NCBI GenBank assembly: GCA_042095835.1
Contig: JBELML010000017.1
Location: forward strand, 9,587 to 73,586
Source: DATFKA01 sp042095835
GTDB lineage: Bacteria > Bacteroidota > Bacteroidia > Chitinophagales > Saprospiraceae
Direction: 5' to 3'
Length of the DNA: 64,000 nucleotides
This document shows positions 56,696 to 64,000 of the stretch, in pieces. How positions within the stretch are numbered: position 1 is the first letter of the stretch; every line of letters begins with the position of its first letter. A program made the translations under genes and the position numbers. The notes under the pieces were generated by a model. It saw only the letters and a list, made by a program, of their open reading frames with translations, did no database searches and was not told the DNA's origin.

Positions 56696-59607
56696 TTCTT
56701 GTTTTTTGTTCTATACCTAAAGTAGGTCCCTAGGCCCAAAATCAAGACTAGTAATGACAAAGTGATTCCCAATGGAAACCCTTTTTTATGCAGATTTAAA
56801 GGCTGATCATCTCCAATATGTACAAATGCAGCCCAATAAAAAGGATGCATTCGATTGATTTGTTCCTGCTGATTTAGGTATTGTAGCTTTGCTGCTTTCA
56901 GGGCACTAGATTTTGTGGCGCCTTCTTTTAAGTGCTCATAATAGTATTTCATAATTTCGGCGGTGCTTTCATCAGAAACAGACCAATAACTCAAGGTCAA
57001 ACTCGGTGCCCCTGAAATGGCAAAACCTCTTGCCAAACTCATAATGCCTTCTCCTTTTTTAAACTCCCCTACCCCAGTTTCGCAAGCACTCAGAACCACC
57101 ATTCTTGCTTTTAAATCTAAATTGTACAATTCGTGGGCATACATATAGTCATCGCTAAAATACAGTCGACTAGCTGCCGGATTTTCATCATCTACACAAG
57201 CATGTGTGGCTAAATGTAAAATATTGGCCTTCAATCCCGTTTGGAGGAAATCATCTTTGGAGGCCTTTACACCTTTAGATACTACACCGCCATAAAGTGC
57301 TTGAATCGCATCCACCTCTTCTGCACTTTTTATTAAAGCACTTAGCTGATCTAATTCTCCACAGCTTCGGCGATTATTCAAACTTGGCGGGCCATGAAAC
57401 TCCGGTGCTGTTCCATAGAAATTATACTTCCCCTTTTGAATTGTCACTTGTTGCTGTTGAAGCAAGGTGCCTAGTGAAAAGGCATAACTCAAGTCATAAT
57501 CATTGATCAAATAGTCCACTACATCAGGGCCATAATAAGTGGAAATATCTTTAGGATGATCTTGAACCAATGCCTCAAAAGGTATGGAGGAAAGGTAACT
57601 ATCAGGGACTACGATTAACTTTTCAATTCCCTCAGTTTCTTCCAGGATACGGGCTAACAATTGACTATAAAGCTTGTTTCCAATTTCTAGGAATTCCTGA
57701 AATTTCTCAGGAGAGCTATTCGGCTTGACCAGTAAGCTTCGAAATTTAGCAATGCGCTGATCAAAGTCTTCTGTTGAGAAAGCTATAAACTGGGATTGCC
57801 TGCTGCTCAAGCCCAATCCAAAAACGTGGTCACTTCCTACGTAATATAGAATGGCCATTTGATTTGGCCCTAAAAGCTCTGCCTGAATAGTTGCTAATGA
57901 AATGGTGACCTCACTAGTAGTTAGCGAACTATTTTGTTTGCTCAACTTATTAAGCTGGCCGATATTTTCCCATAGTTCAATTTGGCTTAACAAGCTATGT
58001 ATTTCAAGGGAATCGGTCCAGCCTGATTGCAGTGCTATTCGCCTTACTTGATTGAGATCCTCTTGCTGGAGAGTAATCCTACTTTTTAAGGAATCTTGTC
58101 CAGGAAAAGAGGCCCTACTCTGTTGCTCTAAGAGGGATTCTAATAAGACAAGGGCTTTACTTTTTTCCAACCAATCCAACACATCTGGCAAAACATCCAG
58201 TTGATTTTGATGACCTAAATAGGCCGCCTGTAAAGCCCGTTCAAAAACTGGGTATAAAGATGCTGTCCATCTAATTTTATCTGCTTCACTGATTAACTCT
58301 GCCCTTTTATCGTAGAGTAGACCTATTGCTAATTGGTAAGTAGCAAGACTGATTTTCAATTTATTGATATCACCACTTTCTTCAAACCACTTGAAGAACA
58401 ATCGTCCTTTAGAATCTAAGTCCTGAATATAATCAGCATAAGAAGTGGTCAAGTCTACATCATCCGATCTTGGGTTCTGGGCTATATCATCATTATTAAA
58501 TTCTACTACTGCCTGTTGTATCGCTTTTTGGTAGTAATTGGCTGCCTGTGAAAAATCTCCTTGCAATTCATAAATCTCACCAAAATTGTGGTACACATAG
58601 TTAAGATCAAGCGACTTTCCTTCTTGTTCCAATTGTCTAATGGCATATACTTTCTCATATTCCTCAATAGCTTTTTCGTATTGGCCTTGCCTTTTATAAT
58701 AGGCTCCTAGACTTTCATAAATTTCTCCTAGGTAGGTGCTATCTTCTTTTTCAAGATGGAAATTTAAAGCTTGATTTAGGGTTTTAAAGGCATTTTGATC
58801 TTCCTGATTATCCAAATAAACAATACCTAAATTAACGAGGGCGGCCTGATAATCTGGCAAGTCCGTATTCTCCGAATCTTCTAATAGGCGAATGGCTTTT
58901 TTATAATTTAAAATGGCATCTCGTAACTGTTCTTGAATTTCTTGTTGTACAATCGCCAGATTAAATAGCAAACGGCCCTGTGATCGAAAATCGCCTGGAA
59001 AGTGTTTTTCATTAAGTTTACTAGCAAGTTGCATGTGGGCTGCTGCCAGTTCAAATTCTTCAAGGCTTTCATATACCCTTGCAATTCGTCTATGATTTTC
59101 GATCTGCCGTTGGAGGAGTGGAACTGCATTTGCTATATCAATGGCCATTTTGTAGGAAAATATTGCCCCATCTAGATCATCAAGTTCATACTGACAGCGT
59201 CCCATAAGATTGAGACTACGTTCTAAATCGGGATGGGTTGCTCCCAAAAGCGCTTGTCTAATCTGGACCGCTTGTTTTAATTTTTCTACCGCGCCTTGCT
59301 CATTGTAATCCAAATAAAGCGCCACTGCATATTTGTGTAAAATTAAAGCTGGAATCCGATGTTGCTCTCCAAATTGAGCAACTGCAAGATCAAAAAAGGA
59401 TTGAAAGCCGACATTCCAATCATCCATTTCGTACCACTCCTCTTGCAAGCGATTAAAAATCGATTTAGAAATTGAACTGAAATCTTCTTGTTCATAATAG
59501 CGGTCTAAGCTATCCAGAACTGCTAGGTGTTTATCATTTTGTGCTGACAAACTAGCGGCCATAAAATAGCAAAAAACGATTACGCCAAATTTTAAGGAGC
59601 TGGGCAT
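56692..59607 (-). CDS. TPR-CHAT caspase-like protease, periplasmic
   Basis: A 971-residue protein: signal peptide (FCYFMAASLSAQ), about eight TPR units over residues 60-400 (for example YEKAIEEYEKVYAIRQLEQ), a linker, and a C-terminal CHAT protease domain. The catalytic dyad is intact: His802 in LHLATHA and Cys842 in VLSACETG, as in caspase-HetF-related proteases. One membrane helix (LGITLSLLVLILGLGTYF, near residues 946-963) with a basic tail follows, so the protease should face the periplasm. Genes with TPR-CHAT often act in stress or defence responses. It follows the S8 protease gene by 36 bases in an apparent operon. Confidence 0.88.
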   Translation of the reverse strand: MPSSLKFGVIVFCYFMAASLSAQNDKHLAVLDSLDRYYEQEDFSSISKSIFNRLQEEWYEMDDWNVGFQSFFDLAVAQFGEQHRIPALILHKYAVALYLDYNEQGAVEKLKQAVQIRQALLGATHPDLERSLNLMGRCQYELDDLDGAIFSYKMAIDIANAVPLLQRQIENHRRIARVYESLEEFELAAAHMQLASKLNEKHFPGDFRSQGRLLFNLAIVQQEIQEQLRDAILNYKKAIRLLEDSENTDLPDYQAALVNLGIVYLDNQEDQNAFKTLNQALNFHLEKEDSTYLGEIYESLGAYYKRQGQYEKAIEEYEKVYAIRQLEQEGKSLDLNYVYHNFGEIYELQGDFSQAANYYQKAIQQAVVEFNNDDIAQNPRSDDVDLTTSYADYIQDLDSKGRLFFKWFEESGDINKLKISLATYQLAIGLLYDKRAELISEADKIRWTASLYPVFERALQAAYLGHQNQLDVLPDVLDWLEKSKALVLLESLLEQQSRASFPGQDSLKSRITLQQEDLNQVRRIALQSGWTDSLEIHSLLSQIELWENIGQLNKLSKQNSSLTTSEVTISLATIQAELLGPNQMAILYYVGSDHVFGLGLSSRQSQFIAFSTEDFDQRIAKFRSLLVKPNSSPEKFQEFLEIGNKLYSQLLARILEETEGIEKLIVVPDSYLSSIPFEALVQDHPKDISTYYGPDVVDYLINDYDLSYAFSLGTLLQQQQVTIQKGKYNFYGTAPEFHGPPSLNNRRSCGELDQLSALIKSAEEVDAIQALYGGVVSKGVKASKDDFLQTGLKANILHLATHACVDDENPAASRLYFSDDYMYAHELYNLDLKARMVVLSACETGVGEFKKGEGIMSLARGFAISGAPSLTLSYWSVSDESTAEIMKYYYEHLKEGATKSSALKAAKLQYLNQQEQINRMHPFYWAAFVHIGDDQPLNLHKKGFPLGITLSLLVLILGLGTYFRYRTKNKN

Positions 59608-59643
59608 AATGATAATTTTGGGACTACGATTTGTTGGGCTGTC

Positions 59644-62220
59644 TTAGTTACCTGGATGCAATATTCTTCCTAGAAAAACTTCATCATTCTTTTTGAATTG
59701 AACATAATAAACGCCATTGGGCAAACCTTGAAAATTATATTGTACCCTAGAGCTACCTGAGGGAAGGCTTAAATTATTTTTGTAATCCAGGCAATCGTTT
59801 TGATCAAAAATACGCCATTCCACAGTACCTGCCTCGGCTAAATCAAGCGCAAAAACTAATTCTCCTGCATCATTACCTGGTAATACATTAACACGCAATG
59901 GATAATAACCGCTAGGAACGCCATGTGGCACAAACATCATATTTCGACAATCCTGGTTCAATACAGAGGTGCAGTTATCTGCTACTTGGAATGAACCCAG
60001 AATATTATCCAGATCTGTTATCCAGGATACTGGTGCTGTGTTATTAAGACTCAAACCAGCTGCGTTGGCAAACTGAGAAGTGCCCATATCCCTCGCTGTG
60101 CTCAACATACTTCGTTTGGCATCAGACCAAGCAATCCCTGGTTTATTGGCATAGATATAAGCCATTATCGCACTTGCATATGCCGCTGAAATAGATGTAC
60201 CAACGCCAGGATAATTCGGATCAAAGGATTGCCCAGTAATGCCCAGGTCTACATTCGCCCCGAAATTAGAATAGCCAGCCCTTTGGACAGCAGCAGCCAC
60301 ACTATCAATAGCGCCTACTGCAATAACATTGGCCATACTATCACTCAAATTAGAAAAATAATGGCTCACGGTACTATTGTCAGAAGCATTGTTTCCCGCA
60401 GAAGTCAAGACGATCGGAGGACATTGATCAGGTGCTAAATCATTAAGGACTTCTTCTACAATGGATAAATATCCTCCAGTGTTGCCAATGCTCATATTGA
60501 TGACATCAGCCTCTTTGCGAATCGCAAACAAATTGGCGCAAGCCACACTAAAAAGACTCATGATTTCTTTTTCATCCATCACTTTGAGCGGTATGATTTG
60601 AACCGGAGGCGGCGCACCTTGCAGTTTTTCCATTAGAAACACCATATTCGCAGCCACTAAAGTGCCATGCCCAAAGCTATCAACTGGATTTCTATCGAAA
60701 TCTCCAAAATCGTAGCCAATCTCTGCCAGGTTCAACTCGTTCTCACAGGTATCGGGAGCATTAGGATCAAAATCAGGATTTGTCCAAGCATAGTTTTGTA
60801 CCCAAGCTTGATCATAATCGAGTCCAGTATCAATCAATGCTATTTTGATAGGCTCGGTCGGGAATTCCGGACTAGATGTTGCTTTACTGCGCTTTCCAAG
60901 CTGCTGCATGGGTAAAGGTCGACTACCGAGCAGCTCATCTTCAAGAATCGCATTCCAATCTACCGTTTCCACGCCTGAGCGATCATCTGGTCTGGCCTTT
61001 TTCTTTTTTTCTTCTGGATCGATGATAGGTACGCCGTTTTCGTCAATCAAGGTATCTGGTAGTTGGATTAAATCTACCAGACACATACAACCTTCAATCA
61101 CAGTTCCTTGTATAGAAGCGATATATTCTGCTCTTTGAGTAGTGGTAATATCCGGGCTATACTTCACCACGATTTGATTGGGTATATGCCAAGTATTAAA
61201 TGGATCTCTGGCAAACCGCTGTACTTGTACTGGCAATACGAAACATACCAAATCTAAAGTATCTGAAACCAAACAATAGTATAAACCTTCACTGGCCTCA
61301 TTAAGCATAGGAATAGTATAGCAATCTTGATCTGAGCTTGGAGCATTGTTTAAATAAGTACCATCTGGCGCTATCCATTGATAAACAAAATCCAAACCTT
61401 GCGGAAGTACCGAGGGCCTGGCACAAATCGTCAGGCTACTATCAGGATAATCATAATAATGATCTACCGCTAAAGTATCAGGTATACTACAAGCAGCTAC
61501 TAATACTTCGGTAGCATTTTGTAGCGCGGGGATATCATTAGTGACTGCAACCGTACCTTTAACCGTGAAGCCCCCAAGGTTTCCTTGGTTAAAATAGTAG
61601 ACTCTAATAGCATAAACACCATTACTCAAGGTTTGCAAGGAATTAAAAACAATTGGAGAGGGGGCAGTTATATTATTATCATAATTATCGCTGGTCGCAA
61701 TAACCGAACCCAAGGATTTGTCGATCAATTCTAAGTACATAGCATCATCGCCTGCAAAAGTAAGGTTGAACAATACAGGTACAGTATTCTTAACACAAAA
61801 AGACCGTTCAAAAACAAAAGGATCAGGTAGACCTAAGGCATTGGATCCATTCTGGCAATTAAGGGCTGCGGTTGGCCCAGCATCAACGGGTGAAATCGCT
61901 GAAACTCCCAACTGGTTAATCCATAGGTTATTGATGCCATCGTTGACGACATAGGCACTGCCATTAATAGAGGCCAATTCGCTGGTAGTACAATCTAAGG
62001 TAGCAGGTCTATTGACCAGTTGCCAGTAGGGATCAACAACCCCCAATCCAGCTTGTAACACATTACCAGAAGTGTCTAATCCCGTTCCTAGGTTTAAATC
62101 CATTTGTAAGGGGCCAGTCTCGCAGAATGTTTCTTGTAGCAGGTTTCCTTGTGCAGGTAGTTGCCAGGTCGATAGGATTAGAAAACAAATGACTAAATTG
62201 AGTGAGTGTGTCTTCCACAT
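59644..62220 (-). CDS. Secreted subtilisin-like (S8) serine protease
   Basis: An 858-residue protein: signal peptide (FLILSTWQLPAQ), a large N-terminal beta-rich region, then an S8 peptidase with catalytic Asp in ALIDTGLDYD, His in SFGHGTLVA, the oxyanion Asn in LTSAGNN, and Ser about residue 676 in VGTSISAA. The C-terminus ends in a sorting-domain-like GLPNGVYYVQF segment, suggesting type IX export. It is the upstream gene of the operon with the CHAT protease, and divergent from the sigma factor with 242 bases between. Role may be processing at the cell surface. Confidence 0.9.
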   Translation of the reverse strand: MWKTHSLNLVICFLILSTWQLPAQGNLLQETFCETGPLQMDLNLGTGLDTSGNVLQAGLGVVDPYWQLVNRPATLDCTTSELASINGSAYVVNDGINNLWINQLGVSAISPVDAGPTAALNCQNGSNALGLPDPFVFERSFCVKNTVPVLFNLTFAGDDAMYLELIDKSLGSVIATSDNYDNNITAPSPIVFNSLQTLSNGVYAIRVYYFNQGNLGGFTVKGTVAVTNDIPALQNATEVLVAACSIPDTLAVDHYYDYPDSSLTICARPSVLPQGLDFVYQWIAPDGTYLNNAPSSDQDCYTIPMLNEASEGLYYCLVSDTLDLVCFVLPVQVQRFARDPFNTWHIPNQIVVKYSPDITTTQRAEYIASIQGTVIEGCMCLVDLIQLPDTLIDENGVPIIDPEEKKKKARPDDRSGVETVDWNAILEDELLGSRPLPMQQLGKRSKATSSPEFPTEPIKIALIDTGLDYDQAWVQNYAWTNPDFDPNAPDTCENELNLAEIGYDFGDFDRNPVDSFGHGTLVAANMVFLMEKLQGAPPPVQIIPLKVMDEKEIMSLFSVACANLFAIRKEADVINMSIGNTGGYLSIVEEVLNDLAPDQCPPIVLTSAGNNASDNSTVSHYFSNLSDSMANVIAVGAIDSVAAAVQRAGYSNFGANVDLGITGQSFDPNYPGVGTSISAAYASAIMAYIYANKPGIAWSDAKRSMLSTARDMGTSQFANAAGLSLNNTAPVSWITDLDNILGSFQVADNCTSVLNQDCRNMMFVPHGVPSGYYPLRVNVLPGNDAGELVFALDLAEAGTVEWRIFDQNDCLDYKNNLSLPSGSSRVQYNFQGLPNGVYYVQFKKNDEVFLGRILHPGN

Positions 62221-62462
62221 TAGGTTATGATATTAGTATAAAACCTTAGCGATTGAGCGGCTAAAGTTATATCTGATACGAACAGTTTGAGTAAATGAAC
62301 GGCTTTGCTCAAATATAACCACTCTAATCCTTATTTTTAGCCCTATAGGCGAAAAATAGCCAGGAATTGGATATTCGATGAAAGCCAACATTTTATCGAT
62401 TCAAGAAATACAAGAAAATATTTTTAAAACGATTATATCTGGAAAGATCAAATCATTTATTA

Positions 62463-63044
62463 ATGACAAAAGCAATCGCGAAAGATGATCAAGTGATTAT
62501 AGACCATCTTCGCAGTGGACAAGAACACCGTAGAGAATTAGCATTTCGTTTATTATACCGCCAGTTGTATAATAAGGCTGTGGGTTGGGTGATCAACCAA
62601 AGAGCAAGTGAAGAACAAGCTCGAACGGCATTTAATATAGCCCTTTTACGTCTCGAACAGAAGGTAGCAGACGATACTTTTGTACTCAGTAGTTCGCTCT
62701 CTTCTTTTTTAATGGGTATCCTTCGGCTAGTTTGGTTGGAGGAGCGACGCAAGGTACAGTCCTATGCCGATTTAGAGGATTATATCAATAAAGAAGACCT
62801 CATCGAGGAGGCGGAAGACAAAGATTCGATTCAGCAAGCAATGCTCCGCTGTGTAAAACAGCTGAATAAGGATTGCCAAAGGTTATTATTTTATAAATAC
62901 TGGCTCAATTTGAATATGAAGCAGATTGCCCAATTACTAGGATTAAAGGGCGATAATGCTGCTTATTCAGCGGCTAATAAGAAAAATAGGTGCATGAAAA
63001 AATTAATTAACGAATGTGATAAAGGTCAGTTTCTAGACCAATAA
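62463..63044 (+). CDS. ECF-like sigma-70 family RNA polymerase sigma factor
   Basis: A 193-residue sigma factor. Region 2-like sequence (ELAFRLLYRQLYNKAVGWV; SSFLMGILRLVWLEERRK) and region 4 (LNKDCQRLLFYKYWLNLNMKQIAQLLGL) with a helix-turn-helix that should read the -35. It diverges from the S8-CHAT operon and precedes the membrane TPR gene by 11 bases. Probably activates its own operon or the opposing protease genes once released from the membrane partner. Confidence 0.86.
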   Translation: MTKAIAKDDQVIIDHLRSGQEHRRELAFRLLYRQLYNKAVGWVINQRASEEQARTAFNIALLRLEQKVADDTFVLSSSLSSFLMGILRLVWLEERRKVQSYADLEDYINKEDLIEEAEDKDSIQQAMLRCVKQLNKDCQRLLFYKYWLNLNMKQIAQLLGLKGDNAAYSAANKKNRCMKKLINECDKGQFLDQ

Positions 63045-63055
63045 ATCCCCCAAAT

Positions 63056-63811
63056 ATGAAGCTAGAAGATCAGGATTTAATACTTATAGAGGGGCACCTT
63101 GATGGAAGCCTTCCTTCCAAAGAAAAGAAGGATTTAGAGGACAGGCTAAAAAACGATACAGCCTTCCATGCGCTCTATCATAAAACAGCTGCAGGTATAA
63201 AGGCAGTCCGTACTTTTACGGAGCAGTCTTCTATGCAAATGTTGCATAAAATTTATACAGAAGAAAAGGCAAATGGCCAATTGGAAAATGGAGGAAAAAT
63301 ACGCCGCATAGGTAGTGGTAGACGATGGTTAGCTCTGGCTGCCAGCATTGCCCTATTGCTCACCATTGGATACTCTTTACTCCCCAATAGCAATGGTCAA
63401 CAAAACCTGTATAGCAGCTACTTTGAGACACCGACTTTCGATCTCTTAAGAAGCGGCGGTACATCTGAAATGGGCAACATTGCCCAACTCTACAATAGTG
63501 CCGATTACCAAGCTGCCTTGGAGGCTTTGGAGAAATTCGAGCTCAATCAGGGTTCTACCTTTGAGACAAAATACTATAAGGCATTATCCCTCAATGAGTT
63601 AGACAGAACAGCAGAAGCTTTGGTTCTTTTGGATCAGTTGAGCAGTCAAAACGAGAAGGTAGATGATGTACTGTGGACTAAAGGACTTTTTCAAATCAAA
63701 TTAGGCCAAACTACGGAGGCTAAAAATACCTTGGAGGGGCTACTTAATGGCGATGTCGCAATAACTCCTGCGAGAAGAGCTAAAATTACTGAAATTTTGA
63801 AATTGATTTAA
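63056..63811 (+). CDS. Single-pass membrane anti-sigma-like protein with a periplasmic TPR domain
   Basis: A 251-residue protein: an N-terminal cytoplasmic segment (residues 1-88) with a helical LEDQDLILIEGHLDGSLPSKE start that resembles the sigma-binding region of FecR/RsgI-like anti-sigma factors, one transmembrane helix at 91-109, and a periplasmic part carrying TPR-like units (AEALVLLDQLSSQNEKVDD). No zinc (ZAS) motif is present. Together with the 11-base spacing after the sigma gene, it looks like a membrane sensor that holds the sigma factor until a periplasmic signal arrives. Inferred from topology and position. Confidence 0.7.
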   Translation: MKLEDQDLILIEGHLDGSLPSKEKKDLEDRLKNDTAFHALYHKTAAGIKAVRTFTEQSSMQMLHKIYTEEKANGQLENGGKIRRIGSGRRWLALAASIALLLTIGYSLLPNSNGQQNLYSSYFETPTFDLLRSGGTSEMGNIAQLYNSADYQAALEALEKFELNQGSTFETKYYKALSLNELDRTAEALVLLDQLSSQNEKVDDVLWTKGLFQIKLGQTTEAKNTLEGLLNGDVAITPARRAKITEILKLI

Positions 63812-63818
63812 GTTTAGT

Positions 63819-64000
63819 TAGGGCAAACACACCAAAAAATCACACTTCATTTTTTTATAATTCCTACTGAAACTCCAATTCAAAACCGCTCTAGCATCTT
63901 CATTTTTGTCATTCGATACAAAAACGAAGCAAAAAAATCTTGCCTAGCCAAACTCGTTCCACTCGAACAGTGCCTAGGCGGCATCCCGCACTTCACTTAT
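63819..64000 (+). mobile_element. 253-bp MITE-like element, copy C, cut by window edge
   Basis: Starts TAGGGCAAACACACCAAAAA and runs past the end of the window, with 182 bases visible. From about base 63,880 it is nearly identical to copy A (one difference seen over about 120 bases), more conserved than the terminal region. It directly follows the anti-sigma-like gene. The right end and target duplication cannot be checked here. Confidence 0.8.

Noticed and set aside
1..64000. rRNA, tRNA or CRISPR array
   Set aside because: No rRNA-like blocks, no cloverleaf-like sequences and no regularly spaced repeats were seen; a tRNA scan was not run.

Overview
The window looks like a chromosomal segment of a Bacteroidota bacterium, most likely a marine member of the Saprospiraceae. 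The evidence is an AT-rich genome with long divergent intergenic gaps, type IX secretion (a PorT-like gene next to ubiE, and secreted proteins with C-terminal sorting domains), DUF5916, ThuA/PQQ-dehydrogenase and CotH-like families typical of the phylum, TTG/GTG starts without strong Shine-Dalgarno sites, and short interspersed inverted-repeat elements. No rRNA, tRNA or CRISPR array was seen.

Layout. 1-0.7 kb: the 3' end of a GC-richer S9 peptidase. 0.8-4.7 kb: a worn area with a Uma2 nuclease gene, a frameshifted DoxX-like gene, a secreted-protein gene broken by a stop and a frameshift, and a Zn alcohol dehydrogenase. 4.8-5.9 kb: a secreted beta-trefoil lectin fused to an aerolysin-like pore-forming module. 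5.9-9 kb: an ankyrin protein, an HhH protein and a sulfatase. 9-13.4 kb: a P450/ferredoxin/Zn-ADH/esterase operon opposite an AraC regulator, read here as a candidate oxidative O-demethylation and formaldehyde-handling unit beside the sulfatase. 13.5-17.9 kb: a giant ThuA-sugar dehydrogenase-PKD-cytochrome c protein opposite an NrtR-type regulator, with palindromic operators between them; the same operator recurs in front of a sugar kinase at 32.5 kb. 17.9-24.3 kb: mobile elements, a T9SS-sorted HExxH protein, a DUF5916 protein and a GH113-like hydrolase. 24.6-36.3 kb: murQ, an M48 protease, acyl-CoA dehydrogenase, alkaline phosphatase, a CotH-like protein, pfkA plus the sugar kinase, a glucosaminidase, TRAP permeases and acpH. 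36.3-47.9 kb: porT-ubiE, gyrA, a TPR protein, a fatty acid hydroxylase-family protein, a degenerate papain-fold protein, envelope proteins, engB and an acyltransferase. 47.9-56.7 kb: a gamma-glutamyltransferase remnant, a large acyl-CoA dehydrogenase, an FeS photolyase, a sodium symporter, LolD and DUF389.

56.7-63.8 kb holds the most system-like cluster: a periplasmic TPR-CHAT caspase-like protease and a secreted S8 protease on one strand, facing an ECF-type sigma factor and a membrane-spanning anti-sigma-like TPR protein on the other. This reads as a sensor-regulator pair opposite a pair of proteases.

Across the window lie three copies of a 253-bp element with terminal inverted repeats and 9-bp target duplications (two complete copies, one cut by the window edge), plus three other inverted-repeat elements. 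All functional statements are from reading the sequence; no database search was run.
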